Shown: positions 17,533 through 26,930 of the stretch, piece by piece
Layout of the letters: each line of letters begins with the position of its first letter
How positions within the stretch are numbered: position 1 is the first letter of the stretch
Notes under the pieces: generated by a model
Database searches by the model: none
What the model saw: the letters and a program-made list of their open reading frames with translations, nothing else
What the model was told of the DNA's origin: nothing
Translations under genes and position numbers: made by a program
From: Chitinophagaceae bacterium PMP191F
GTDB lineage: Bacteria; Bacteroidota; Bacteroidia; Chitinophagales; Chitinophagaceae
Assembly (NCBI GenBank): GCA_001302245.1
Contig: LGYU01000008.1
Span: forward strand, 186,001-250,000
DNA length: 64,000 nucleotides
Direction of reading: 5' to 3'

Positions 17533-18093
17533 ATGACATGGCTTCAACAACCCTGGCCCTGGTACATTGCGGGTCCGTTAATAGGACTTACTGTGCCGTT
17601 ATTGCTGATAGCAGGCAATAAAAGTTTTGGTATTTCTTCTTCATTGCGACACATCTGTGCGGCATGTTTCCCTGCCAAGATCAGTTTTTTCAAATACGAC
17701 TGGAAAAAAGAAAGCTGGAACCTGTTTTTTGTAGCAGGCGTGTTATTGGGCGGTATTATTGCCGGCGTATGGCTGCGTAACCCACAGCCTGTGCAGGTAA
17801 ATGCAGCACTGGTATCAGAACTGTCACGCTATGGTATTCATGACTATACCAATCTGGTACCGGCAGAATTATTCAACTGGCCTGCATTGCTCACCGCAAA
17901 GGGGCTGGCACTGATGGTGGCCGGTGGTTTTTTGGTGGGCTTTGGTACCCGGTATGCAGGCGGTTGTACTTCCGGACATGCTATTATGGGTTTGTCTACG
18001 TTGCAATGGCCATCGCTGGTAGCAACCTGTTGTTTTATGGCCGGTGGTTTTATTATGGCCAATCTTATTCTGCCTTTTATTCTGCAATGGTAA
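17533..18093 (+). CDS. YeeE/YedE family membrane protein, half-size (PmpA-like)
   Basis: 186 residues with four to five transmembrane helices. The conserved sulfur-channel motif is [16 protein letters not shown], with C145. Full-length YeeE (TsuA), a thiosulfate importer, carries two such halves in one chain; here the halves are encoded by this gene and the next, as in pmpA/pmpB pairs. It probably moves thiosulfate or another reduced sulfur species through the inner membrane by relay on the cysteine. A 107-bp gap separates it from trxA; it holds only a small ATGCC/GGCAT stem near 17452-17465. Confidence 0.87.
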   Translation: MTWLQQPWPWYIAGPLIGLTVPLLLIAGNKSFGISSSLRHICAACFPAKISFFKYDWKKESWNLFFVAGVLLGGIIAGVWLRNPQPVQVNAALVSELSRYGIHDYTNLVPAELFNWPALLTAKGLALMVAGGFLVGFGTRYAGGCTSGHAIMGLSTLQWPSLVATCCFMAGGFIMANLILPFILQW

Positions 18094-18103
18094 ATCTTTG
18101 TGT

Positions 18104-18619
18104 ATGTCTTCTTCCTCAATACAACAAGCAACAGAACCCAATACCGACTTTGAAGTACGATCGCTGGACAGTATTTGTATCAACGAGTCTGAGCGTAGCC
18201 ATTCCTGGTGGCACCAGTTGAAATATCTGGCCGCCGGGGTGTTGTTTGGTATTGTACTGGTAAAATCAGAAGTGATCTCCTGGTTCCGGATACAGGAAAT
18301 GTTCCGGTTGCAGAGCTTTCACATGTATGGTGTAATTGGTTCTGCGGTGGTAACTGGCATGCTTTCCGTATGGCTGATCAAAAAACTGAAGATCAGGACC
18401 ATTTATGGTGAGCCCATTACTTTTCATCCCAAAAAATTCAACAAGGGACAGGTGTGGGGCGGTCTGTTGTTTGGTTTTGGCTGGGCTATGACAGGCGCTT
18501 GTCCGGGTCCTTTATTTGCACAGATCGGTACCGGTGCAACAGTTGTGATGGTGACCCTTTTGAGTGCCATCGCAGGCACATGGGTGTATGGTGCGGTACG
18601 CGAAAAACTGCCACATTAA
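18104..18619 (+). CDS. DUF6691/YeeE-YedE family membrane protein, second half (PmpB-like)
   Basis: 171 residues from the ATG at 18104 (MSSSSIQQAT); a start at 18044 lies inside the upstream gene and is unlikely. Four transmembrane helices are visible. The signature GFGWAMTGACPGPLFAQIG has C133, the counterpart of the GGCTSGH motif in the partner. It follows the first half by 10 bp, so the two are translated together and presumably assemble into one sulfur-compound channel. An N-terminal hydrophilic tail of ~35 residues is not part of the family core. Confidence 0.87.
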   Translation: MSSSSIQQATEPNTDFEVRSLDSICINESERSHSWWHQLKYLAAGVLFGIVLVKSEVISWFRIQEMFRLQSFHMYGVIGSAVVTGMLSVWLIKKLKIRTIYGEPITFHPKKFNKGQVWGGLLFGFGWAMTGACPGPLFAQIGTGATVVMVTLLSAIAGTWVYGAVREKLPH

Positions 18620-18680
18620 CAGAGCTTCACACTGCAAAATTTCTGGCAAAACAGTTATCGGGGTGTACCTTTGCGGCGCT

Positions 18681-19769
18681 ATGAATACGCATTCCTTGTC
18701 ATCGCGGGGCAACCGCGCTGTTGCCAACTGGATATTGATAGGTGTAGGCATGTTGCTGATACAGGTGGTCCTGGGAGGCATCACCCGTTTAACGGGTTCG
18801 GGCCTGTCTATTACCGAATGGAATGTGGTAACAGGCGCATTACCGCCATTGAGTGAACATAAGTGGATGGAAGAGTTTGACAAGTATCGTCAAACACCCC
18901 AGTACTACCTGCTGAATTCCGGCTTCACTCTACAGGATTTTAAATTCATATTTTTCTGGGAATGGTTTCATCGCTTCTGGGCCCGTTTGATAGGAGTGGT
19001 GTTTGTTGTGGGCTTTGTATATCTGGTGGCCAAAAAATACCTGAAAAAAGAAATGTGGATGCCGCTGCTGATACTGTTCCTGTTCGGTGCTTTGCAGGGA
19101 GCTATCGGCTGGATCATGGTGGCCAGCGGCTTAACTGGTGATGCTACGTATGTAAAACCTACCAGGCTGGCCCTGCACTTTATATTTGCGCTCGGGCTGA
19201 TCTGCTACGCTTTCTGGTTTGCTTTGCAATTGCGTATTGAAGAGAACAAAAAGATAGTACATCCCGGTCTCAGAAAATATACCTGGTGGCTTATTGCATT
19301 GTTGTTTGTACAACTGGTATTTGGCGCATTGATGGCGGGGCATAAAGCCGCTACAGTAGCGCCTACCTGGCCTACCATTAATGGCAGTTGGGTTCCGCAG
19401 GGCATGTTCAGGGAAAGCCCGTTGCTGCTGAACTTTTTTGAAAACCGTATCACCATCCACTTTTTTCATCGCGGACTGGCGTATCTGTTGCTGATACTCA
19501 TTGTAATATACTTTTTCAGAACCAGGGCAGTGCCTGCTGCATCGTATGTATATGGTACGGCCGCTTTAATGCCGCTGGTATTGGTACTGCTGCAGGTGCT
19601 GTTGGGTGTTCTGACCATACTGACCAGCCCGGGTATTGTACCCAATCACTGGGCTACGTTTGAGTGGATGGCGCAATTGCACCAGGTAACCGGCATGTTA
19701 TTACTGTTAAGCCTTATTGCCATGCTGTATCTTACCCGCGTACACGCCTCTTTCAGGTCTGCGGCATAA
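18681..19769 (+). CDS. ctaA: Heme A synthase (COX15/CtaA family)
   Basis: 362 residues and eight transmembrane helices. Motifs: GGITRLTGSGLSITEW after helix 1, EWFHRFWARLIG, HFFHRGLAYLL and QLHQVTGMLLL, which carry the heme-ligating histidines. The long form without the CtaA Cys pair resembles the COX15-type class. It oxidises heme O to heme A for aa3-type cytochrome oxidase in the inner membrane. The ATG at 18681 is 61 bp after the sulfur-channel gene with no terminator between, so read-through from the sulfur operon is possible. The oxidase genes are not in the window. Confidence 0.93.
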   Translation: MNTHSLSSRGNRAVANWILIGVGMLLIQVVLGGITRLTGSGLSITEWNVVTGALPPLSEHKWMEEFDKYRQTPQYYLLNSGFTLQDFKFIFFWEWFHRFWARLIGVVFVVGFVYLVAKKYLKKEMWMPLLILFLFGALQGAIGWIMVASGLTGDATYVKPTRLALHFIFALGLICYAFWFALQLRIEENKKIVHPGLRKYTWWLIALLFVQLVFGALMAGHKAATVAPTWPTINGSWVPQGMFRESPLLLNFFENRITIHFFHRGLAYLLLILIVIYFFRTRAVPAASYVYGTAALMPLVLVLLQVLLGVLTILTSPGIVPNHWATFEWMAQLHQVTGMLLLLSLIAMLYLTRVHASFRSAA

Positions 19770-19845
19770 TCTTCTGTTTGTCTGTTCGTTTTTAGAGTAA
19801 ATTGTAGCCAGATTTGTTTTTAAGACAACAGAAAGATCCGTCAGC

Positions 19846-22092
19846 ATGAAAGTTTTTTTCCGCGGGCTATATTACTCACTTCCCATACAGCTGGTATTGC
19901 TGCATGTAAGGAAATTCCAGTTACTGCTCCTTTTCTGGTTTATCCTGTTCAGTACCATCAATGGTACTTTTATGAAATCGTATGGCGCAGATTCGCTATT
20001 CCTGGCGCCTGAATACCTGGGAAATGTAAATATTATCAGTGCAGCTTTTGTGGGAGCGGCCATAGGTATTTTTATAATGAGCTGGAATATCACCACATTC
20101 ATCCTGTTCAGCCGTCATTTCCGTTTTCTGGCCACCACGTCCAATCCCTTTCTCAAATATTGTATCAATAACGCCATACTGCCACTTGCGTTCCTGATCT
20201 TTTATTTTTTCAGGGCTGTCAATTTTTCCAAAACCAAACAGTTGATGATCGGATGGGAGATCTTTTTACTGGTATTGGGATTTCTTTGCGGTCTCATTTT
20301 TATTATAGCCATTTCATTGCTGTATTTTTTCAGGGCCGACAGAACCATTATACGCCGGCTTACACCGGTGATCAGTAATCCGCAATTATTCAAAGCACAG
20401 TTCCGGAAAAATGAAACCAGGCTGAATGAAAGCAGGCTGATGCGCGTGGAATGGTATCTGAAATCGCCTTTTACGTTGAAAAAGGTGCGTGATGTATCAC
20501 ATTACAGTAAAGAATTTGTAGAAACGGTGTTTAGCAGGCATCACTTTGCTGCGGTATTGTCTATTTTCATCGCATTTATCTTTCTTATACTGGTTGGTTT
20601 TTGCCTGGATAATCCTTTGTTCCAGCTACCGGCAGCGTCGGGTATTACCATCTTTTTTGCCATCCTGATCGCGGTATCGGGTGCCTTCTCGTATTTTATG
20701 CAAAGCTGGAGCATACCGGCTATGCTGGTAGTGTTCTTTATTCTGAACCTGCTGTACCGGTATAATATTATTGACCCCAGTAATAAAGCTTACGGACTGG
20801 ATTATAAAAATAAAACGGAACGTCCTGAATACAGTCGTGAATCACTGGTGGCCTTGTGCACCCCTGATAAGGAAGCACGTGACGTGCAAAATATGATCGG
20901 CATACTGGAAAAATGGAAACAGAAGCAGCACGAGGAAAAACCGATCATGTTTATCATTAACACCAGCGGTGGCGGCAACCGTAGTGCTACGTTTGTAATG
21001 AATGTATTGCAGCGGCTGGATAGCCTGAGTGGTGGCAAGATCATGGATAAAACATTCATGGTATCCGGTGCTTCCGGCGGGATGCTGGGAATGGCTTATT
21101 TCCGTGAACTGGCATTGAAAAGACAAACAGATAAAACACTGAATATACAGGACAGGAAATATGTGGATGACATTTCCGGCGACCTGCTCAATTCATTATT
21201 TACATCCATGGTGGCCAGGGACCTGGCATCGCCCGCACAGAAATTTTCAGTAGGCGGCTATGATTACATTAAAGACCGCGGTTATGCCTTTGAACAAAAA
21301 CTGAATACCAATACACGGGGTTTGCTGGATAAACAACTGACCACTGTATACGAAGATGAAAAAGCGGCACGCACGCCATTAATGATCCTGAACGCTGTGG
21401 TTACGCGCGACGGTCGCAAACTGGTAATGAGTACGCAACCTGTCAGTTTTTTGATGAAACCGGTATATGATACTACCCGTATTCCTGAGCTGGACCCTGA
21501 TGCCATTGACTACAGTGCATTATTCGTTAAACAGAACCCACTGAACCTGCGTCTGCTTACAGCATTGCGCATGAATGCAACATTCCCGTACGTGTTGCCC
21601 AATGTTTGGCTGCCCACGCAACCAGTGGTAGATGTGATGGATGCAGGATTGCGCGATAACTACGGACAGGAAACTACCACACGTTTTGTACAGGTGTTTG
21701 AAAAATGGCTGCGCGAAAATACACGCGGTGTCATCCAGATCCAGATCTCCGATCGTAAAACAGGCGGCTGGGAACATCCGTTTGAGTCCAATGATATTAC
21801 AGAAGTGGTAACAAGGCCCATGCTGCTATTGCAGAATAACTGGTATAAAATGCAGGAGTATAGCCAGAATGACCAGTTAAGTCTTTCACAGGAACTGCTG
21901 GATAAACATTTCTTCCGGTTAAGTTTTCAGTATACGCCCAAATCAGAAGACGGTGGTGCGGCATTGAACTTTCATCTTACCAAAAGAGAAAAACAGGATA
22001 TAGCAGAAGCGCTGTACAACAGCAATAACCAGAAAGCATTTCATCAGTTCAGTCAGCTGGTAGGCTCTACCCATCCTTTATTTAGCCATTAG
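19846..22092 (+). CDS. Membrane-anchored patatin-like phospholipase
   Basis: 748 residues. The first ~310 residues hold about seven hydrophobic helices in two groups (to ~residue 160 and ~225-310). From ~residue 360 a patatin domain follows: NTSGGGNRSATFV (oxyanion Gly-rich loop), the nucleophile S410 in SGASGGMLG (GxSxG) and D599 in DAGLRDNYG, giving a complete Ser-Asp dyad. It should hydrolyse acyl esters of lipids at the inner membrane. The N-terminal membrane part is unusual compared with soluble patatins. The 3' end overlaps the convergent YegS-like gene by 11 bp. Confidence 0.87.
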   Translation: MKVFFRGLYYSLPIQLVLLHVRKFQLLLLFWFILFSTINGTFMKSYGADSLFLAPEYLGNVNIISAAFVGAAIGIFIMSWNITTFILFSRHFRFLATTSNPFLKYCINNAILPLAFLIFYFFRAVNFSKTKQLMIGWEIFLLVLGFLCGLIFIIAISLLYFFRADRTIIRRLTPVISNPQLFKAQFRKNETRLNESRLMRVEWYLKSPFTLKKVRDVSHYSKEFVETVFSRHHFAAVLSIFIAFIFLILVGFCLDNPLFQLPAASGITIFFAILIAVSGAFSYFMQSWSIPAMLVVFFILNLLYRYNIIDPSNKAYGLDYKNKTERPEYSRESLVALCTPDKEARDVQNMIGILEKWKQKQHEEKPIMFIINTSGGGNRSATFVMNVLQRLDSLSGGKIMDKTFMVSGASGGMLGMAYFRELALKRQTDKTLNIQDRKYVDDISGDLLNSLFTSMVARDLASPAQKFSVGGYDYIKDRGYAFEQKLNTNTRGLLDKQLTTVYEDEKAARTPLMILNAVVTRDGRKLVMSTQPVSFLMKPVYDTTRIPELDPDAIDYSALFVKQNPLNLRLLTALRMNATFPYVLPNVWLPTQPVVDVMDAGLRDNYGQETTTRFVQVFEKWLRENTRGVIQIQISDRKTGGWEHPFESNDITEVVTRPMLLLQNNWYKMQEYSQNDQLSLSQELLDKHFFRLSFQYTPKSEDGGAALNFHLTKREKQDIAEALYNSNNQKAFHQFSQLVGSTHPLFSH

Positions 22093-22984
22093 AAGCATAC
22101 AGCAGCTTAAAATAAGCAGGCAGTACTTTAATGTGCAGATGTCTGAAGGTTTTCATCGGCTCGCCGTCAATATGCAACGGGGCTTCTTTTTCATTATCAA
22201 TAACAAGCTCATTGGTTTGAAAATAGATCACCGGTGAACTGAGAGAGTTCTCAATACGTTTCAGTTTACCTGCAAGCACCTGTTTCATAATGGTGACTAA
22301 CAGTAAGGGACGTGGTACTTTTTTTACAATCACCACATCCAGCAAGCCGTCAGACAATTCAGCCTTGGGCGCTATGGTAAAATTGTTGCCGAACTGGTTA
22401 CTGTTTGCAATGCTTAAAAAGAATGCATCGGTAGTGAAGGTGAGTTTGTTGGCATGTACCCGGAATGGATAGGTTTTTGCCGTGAAAAAGTTGCGGGTAG
22501 TAACCGCAGCATACGTTGCCAGCCCTCTTTTGGATTGCTTGGCAAACTGGTGTGCCACCTGTGCATCAAAACCTAATCCGCAAAGCATACACGCAAACCG
22601 GTCATTTACCATAAATGCATCGGTAAGCTTTGCTGTGCCGTTAAAAACAACATCCAGTGCTTTTTCACTTCCTTTGGGTATGTTGGCTGAAAAGGCAAGT
22701 CCGTTACCAGACCCCATTGGTATAATGCCAAAGTCAACATTGGTATTGGCCAATGCATTCACTACCTGGTTTACGGAACCATCGCCACCGCATACCACTA
22801 CATCCGTAATCTTTTCTTGTTGTATTTTATCAGCAATGTGCCGGTAATCGCCATTGGCAGTAGTAGGCAGAATTTCAAAGGCAATTCCCTGTGCCGTTGT
22901 TTTTTGTGTGATGAGCTCCTGCAACGGCGATTTTCCCCGGGTACCGGATATAGGGTTAATAAGATAAATGATTTTTCTTGTCAT
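22082..22984 (-). CDS. Diacylglycerol/lipid kinase family protein (YegS-like)
   Basis: 300 residues starting MTRKIIYLINPISGTRGKSP. The DAG-kinase catalytic domain shows VVCGGDGSVNQVVNAL and GIIPMGSGNGLAFS, the GGDG and nucleotide-binding loops. The C-terminal beta-sandwich ends in PLHIDGEP. The family phosphorylates diacylglycerol, phosphatidylglycerol or sphingoid bases; the last is possible because many Bacteroidota make sphingolipids, but the substrate is not decided by sequence. It is tail-to-tail with the membrane patatin gene (11-bp overlap), which may be a functional association in lipid turnover. Confidence 0.9.
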   Translation of the reverse strand: MTRKIIYLINPISGTRGKSPLQELITQKTTAQGIAFEILPTTANGDYRHIADKIQQEKITDVVVCGGDGSVNQVVNALANTNVDFGIIPMGSGNGLAFSANIPKGSEKALDVVFNGTAKLTDAFMVNDRFACMLCGLGFDAQVAHQFAKQSKRGLATYAAVTTRNFFTAKTYPFRVHANKLTFTTDAFFLSIANSNQFGNNFTIAPKAELSDGLLDVVIVKKVPRPLLLVTIMKQVLAGKLKRIENSLSSPVIYFQTNELVIDNEKEAPLHIDGEPMKTFRHLHIKVLPAYFKLLYASNG

Positions 22985-23006
22985 GTTTCAGGCTTGCCAG
23001 TGGGCG

Positions 23007-23037
23007 CAAAGATAGTATGCACCTGACTTTTTAAAAC
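23007..23037 (-). promoter_or_regulatory. Candidate promoter of the YegS-like gene
   Basis: On the minus strand TATCTTTG (23014-23007) matches TAnnTTTG, with TTTT (23037-23034) at the -33 distance (19-bp spacer). Transcription would begin about 16 nt before the ATG at 22984. Confidence 0.45.
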
Positions 23038-23107
23038 GTTTTTATTGAATGGTAATACTGTATATGCTGAAAAAGTTTATTTTACCAGGCTATAAACAAC
23101 AACTGCC

Positions 23108-24397
23108 ATGTCACAGTTACCGTTTCAGGCACCCTGGAGCTTTTCAAAAAGGCTCGCCTTCCGTTTCTTTTTTCTCTTTTTCGTATTGTACATTTTCTTT
23201 AATCCCAATGGTGTATTTCCCGGCATAGATGCTTTATATGGAGTGTACATTACACCATTTCATTCACTGATACCCTGGATAGGAAAACATGTTCTGCATT
23301 TGTCGTACGATATTAATACGTTTACCAATGGCAGCGGAGATACCACCTATGATTTTGTAGTGTTGCTTTTCACCCTGTTAACAGCGTTTGCGGGTAGCCT
23401 GATATGGACTGCGCTGGACCGTAACCGAAAAAGTTATAACCAATTGTATTACTGGCTTACTGTTGTGGTACGGTATTATGCTGCCTTTACCATGCTTACC
23501 TATGGTTTTGTAAAGATCTTTAAGCTACAGTTTCCCGCACCATCTTTGAACAGGCTGTTACAGCCTTATGGCGAAAGTTCGCCTATGGGGCTTGCATGGA
23601 CCTTTATGGGATATTCAGAAGGGTATAACCTGTTTACCGGTGCAGCAGAAGCATTGGGCGGTATATTACTGCTGTTCAGACGTACCGCTTTACTGGGTGC
23701 TATTGTTACACTAATAGTAATGGCAAATGTAATGGCCATGAACTATAGCTTTGATATACCGGTTAAGCTGTTATCTACCATGATGGTGGTGATGGCTTGT
23801 TTTTTACTGGCAAAGGATATGCACCGGCTGATCAATGTATTTTTCCTCAACAAAACAGCAGAACCCGGCCATACCAGGGCGCCACGATCATCGCGCAAAT
23901 GGGTAAGGATAACTTTACTGGTCTGCAAAATATTGCTGGTGGGTTATACTTTGGTAATGACTGTTTATGGAAGTTATTCGGCTCTTAGCCGGTATGGTGA
24001 TAAAGCAGCCAAACCTGTTTTATATGGAATTTATGATGTGGATGTGTTTGTAAAGAACGGCGATACGCTGCCGCCTTTAAAAACAGATTCTGTACGGTGG
24101 AGCAGAATGGTGGTTAACTATGATGGATATGCCGGCGTTAAACTAATCAACGATAGCGCAACGGGATATGCATTTGAACCAGATACGGCTAAAAAACAGA
24201 TCGTGCTCTACTCGTATAATGATACGCTTCATAAAGCATTGTTTGCTTATTCCAACCCCGAAAAAAATATACTGTTGCTGCAGGGAAAATGGAAAGATGA
24301 TTCATTTCATATACGCATGAAACAGTATGATCTGAAAAGATTTCTGTTGGTGAACCGTGGTTTCCGCTGGATCAATGAATATCCGTATAACAGGTAG
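23108..24397 (+). CDS. DoxX-like family membrane protein
   Basis: 429 residues with an early hydrophobic segment (LAFRFFFLFFVLYIFF), several further helices up to ~residue 240, one more at ~270-290, and a ~130-residue hydrophilic C-terminal domain ending in RWINEYPYNR. The middle helices (LTYGFVKIFKLQFP, FTGAAEALGGILLLFRR) follow the DoxX/SURF4-like pattern common to Bacteroidota proteins annotated as DoxX family. Biochemical role is unknown; quinone-linked or stress roles are known for other DoxX proteins. It is monocistronic, ending in a good terminator. Confidence 0.72.
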   Translation: MSQLPFQAPWSFSKRLAFRFFFLFFVLYIFFNPNGVFPGIDALYGVYITPFHSLIPWIGKHVLHLSYDINTFTNGSGDTTYDFVVLLFTLLTAFAGSLIWTALDRNRKSYNQLYYWLTVVVRYYAAFTMLTYGFVKIFKLQFPAPSLNRLLQPYGESSPMGLAWTFMGYSEGYNLFTGAAEALGGILLLFRRTALLGAIVTLIVMANVMAMNYSFDIPVKLLSTMMVVMACFLLAKDMHRLINVFFLNKTAEPGHTRAPRSSRKWVRITLLVCKILLVGYTLVMTVYGSYSALSRYGDKAAKPVLYGIYDVDVFVKNGDTLPPLKTDSVRWSRMVVNYDGYAGVKLINDSATGYAFEPDTAKKQIVLYSYNDTLHKALFAYSNPEKNILLLQGKWKDDSFHIRMKQYDLKRFLLVNRGFRWINEYPYNR

Positions 24398-24422
24398 TGT
24401 TATGGTTGCTTTGATGATATTC

Positions 24423-24450
24423 ACGGCTGGCGAAATCACCAGCCGTTTTT
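24423..24450 (+). terminator. Intrinsic terminator after the DoxX-like gene
   Basis: ACGGCTGG (24423-24430) pairs perfectly with CCAGCCGT (24439-24446) around an 8-nt loop, followed by TTTTTATTTT. It lies between convergent genes. Confidence 0.78.
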
Positions 24451-24493
24451 ATTTTATGCGACAACATAACATTGCTGCAGAAATTTTACTGAA

Positions 24494-25648
24494 CTAATCC
24501 TGCTGTAACTGTGCTACCAGCCATGTGATCAGCAATCCAAAACAGGCCATAATACCAAAAGACCAACGCAGATCAGATAACTGTGCAATAAAACCCACAG
24601 TGGGCGGTACAATCAGGAAGCCGGTATAACCTACGGTAGATACAGCTGCAATAGCTGGCCCGCTGCTGAGTTTGGTAGATCTTCCTGCCATGCTGAACAC
24701 CATAGGTACCACGCAGGAAACGCCAAACCCTGTCATCATAAAACCAATGATAACTGTAACAGGGTAAGGGAATATAGATGATAGCATTAAACCACAGCCA
24801 ATAAAAATACCACTGTACCACAACATCTGTTTAATACCAAACCGGTTTGCCAGCTTATCGCCGGTAAGCCTGCCCAATGTCATAGCCACCATATAAATGG
24901 CAAATGCGGTGGTAGCAACAGACTGCGTAGTGTGTACGGCTTTCTGCATATAGATGGCGCTCCAATCGTACATCGTGCCTTCACAGGCCATAGAAGCAAA
25001 GCAGATGAAGCCATATTTCAGCAATGATCTGTCAGGAAATGAAAACCTGCTTTTGCGTTCATGCGGAACGGGTTGCTGGTGTATACTGTGGGGAAAGAAA
25101 TACAAAATAAGTGCTGTAAGTACAATGCTTACTGATAAAAAATGCCAGGCGGGATCAATGTTGAGCGATACCATGAACGAACCCAGTGCCGCTGCCGCAA
25201 AGCCTGCAATGCTCCACACGCCATGAAAACCTGCAATGATGGATTTATTGTATAACGATTGTACATTGATTGACTGTGCATTCATGGAAATATTCATCAG
25301 GTTGCGCGATGAACCAAAACAGAACAATACAATCACCAGTTGCCAGGTAAATGCTGCAAAGCCCAGCAGGCACATCATGGCATTGAACAGCAGCGCACCA
25401 GCCAGCATAATATACCGGCTGCTGTAGTGTCGTAACAAATATCCTGTTACTGGTAGTGTAAGCATCAGGCCCGCAGGTAGTGCAAATAATACTGTGCCCA
25501 GTTGTGCTTCATTAAGGTGAAGTTGCTGCTGAATAGTAGGTATGCGTGAAGCCCAGGTAGCGTAGGTGAAACCTGATACAAAGAAAAAGACTGTAATTGC
25601 TATTCTTGCCTGTCTGGGCGTAGAATGGGGTAATGGATCTGCTGTCAT
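24494..25648 (-). CDS. MFS transporter
   Basis: 384 residues from the ATG at 25648. A TTG at 25690 is in frame, but it lies inside a TACCTTTG -7 box, so translation should start downstream. Twelve hydrophobic helices are visible. TYATWASRIPTIQQQLHLNE, then ALPAGLMLTLPVTGYLL, is the pattern of the fucose/YbjJ-like MFS group. The GRLTGDKLANRFG loop between the halves is the MFS signature. Substrate unknown; sugar or drug efflux are both possible. It stands alone with convergent neighbours. Confidence 0.87.
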   Translation of the reverse strand: MTADPLPHSTPRQARIAITVFFFVSGFTYATWASRIPTIQQQLHLNEAQLGTVLFALPAGLMLTLPVTGYLLRHYSSRYIMLAGALLFNAMMCLLGFAAFTWQLVIVLFCFGSSRNLMNISMNAQSINVQSLYNKSIIAGFHGVWSIAGFAAAALGSFMVSLNIDPAWHFLSVSIVLTALILYFFPHSIHQQPVPHERKSRFSFPDRSLLKYGFICFASMACEGTMYDWSAIYMQKAVHTTQSVATTAFAIYMVAMTLGRLTGDKLANRFGIKQMLWYSGIFIGCGLMLSSIFPYPVTVIIGFMMTGFGVSCVVPMVFSMAGRSTKLSSGPAIAAVSTVGYTGFLIVPPTVGFIAQLSDLRWSFGIMACFGLLITWLVAQLQQD

Positions 25649-25687
25649 CTCTGCTGAAACTGGTTTGCCGCGCCGGAATAATAAACG

Positions 25688-25695
25688 CAAAGGTA
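25688..25695 (-). promoter_or_regulatory. Candidate -7 box of the MFS gene
   Basis: TACCTTTG on the minus strand matches TAnnTTTG, 39 nt before the ATG at 25648. No good -33 element is seen. Confidence 0.4.
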
Positions 25696-25772
25696 GTCAA
25701 TCAACAGCATAAGGGTGCTGCAGCTACTTCGTGCTGTATTGGATAAGCATGAGAACAGTTGTCTGACTGGCT

Positions 25773-26774
25773 TTATTTCACCGGGTTTATTTTCAAGACC
25801 TCTTCCATAAATTTTTCGATGGCAGCTTCCACTCCCTGCACGTCGTGAGAGGTGATGTAGGAGCCAATAACGTGATCACCGGCATTGGGCATGGCTACGG
25901 CACGTTTTTCAGCAGCAGGTGTACCCAGCTCATCGTACATTTTAAGCGTGGCACTTACTTTCACCGTACTGTCCTGGTGAACAGCGTCTTTATAGTAGTA
26001 CAATACAATAGCGGGTTGTTTCACCTGTGCAAAGGTCTTTTCATTCATGGTGGTGCTTACCAGCTCCTGCAGGTTCACTGCTGCTTCTATGCGATAAGGG
26101 CTGCTCCAGTACTGATGATAGAGGTGATTGGTATCCTTTGATTCTAGGTATTTAGAGCTTTTAACCATACGGGCTATTTGAAGTCCCCAGGGTTTATTCA
26201 ACAGCCAGGCGTTAGGATCATTGATGGCAATATTGGGCGACATCAGGATCAATGCTGCTACATCCTGTGGGTAAGCGGCTGCCAGTTGCAACGCCAATGT
26301 ACCACCGGTGGAGGTACCCGCCAGGATTACTTTTTTACCCAACTGCTTACCAATGGCCAGCGCCTGTTTGGCTGATTCCCAGTATTTATCGGCAGTAAGA
26401 TTTATCAATGCATCTGTAGTGTCAATACCATGTTCGGCCAGTCTCGATAAATAAAGATTGCAACCATAGCGGCCTGCCATATCACGATGTACCGGATCTC
26501 CCTCGCCCTGCGATGCGGTAAAACCGTGCAGGTATACAATGGCATAATCCGTTTTATTTTTTAGTGAGTCATTGAACCATACAATGCGGGCTTCATTATC
26601 CGGTTTAATGTGATGTGCAGCTTCCTGTATATGTACATATTGCTCCAGTTCAGTTGGGGATGCAGGTACCACAGGCATCTCTTTGGCGTATGCAGGTTTG
26701 GAAGGATGTGGCCCTAACAGGTATGCCACTACCAGTACCAGGGGAAGCAGTAACCACCATCTTTTTCTACGCAT
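25773..26774 (-). CDS. Alpha/beta hydrolase with N-terminal membrane anchor
   Basis: 333 residues. A basic start and one hydrophobic helix (WWLLLPLVLVVAYLL) form a signal anchor. The alpha/beta-hydrolase fold has YVHLHGFT-like VYLHGFTASQGEG (oxyanion hole), the nucleophile elbow LAGTSTGGTLALQL (GxSxG) and the catalytic His in MPNAGDHVIGS. It probably acts as a carboxylesterase or lipase facing the periplasm. The substrate is not evident. It is divergent from DUF2905 with a 156-bp intergenic region. Confidence 0.85.
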   Translation of the reverse strand: MRRKRWWLLLPLVLVVAYLLGPHPSKPAYAKEMPVVPASPTELEQYVHIQEAAHHIKPDNEARIVWFNDSLKNKTDYAIVYLHGFTASQGEGDPVHRDMAGRYGCNLYLSRLAEHGIDTTDALINLTADKYWESAKQALAIGKQLGKKVILAGTSTGGTLALQLAAAYPQDVAALILMSPNIAINDPNAWLLNKPWGLQIARMVKSSKYLESKDTNHLYHQYWSSPYRIEAAVNLQELVSTTMNEKTFAQVKQPAIVLYYYKDAVHQDSTVKVSATLKMYDELGTPAAEKRAVAMPNAGDHVIGSYITSHDVQGVEAAIEKFMEEVLKINPVK

Positions 26775-26930
26775 AAGGTTAATTTGATACTGAAGTTAAA
26801 ACAAAGAAGTCATGCAGGGAAGCGTGAAAATGCGGATAAGGGTTAAGTTTTTACTATTAAACGGATATAGCAACCGTAACCTTGCACAGTATTTATTGTA
26901 AAGCTGATTTTGTATTTTTAAGCAACCGGT

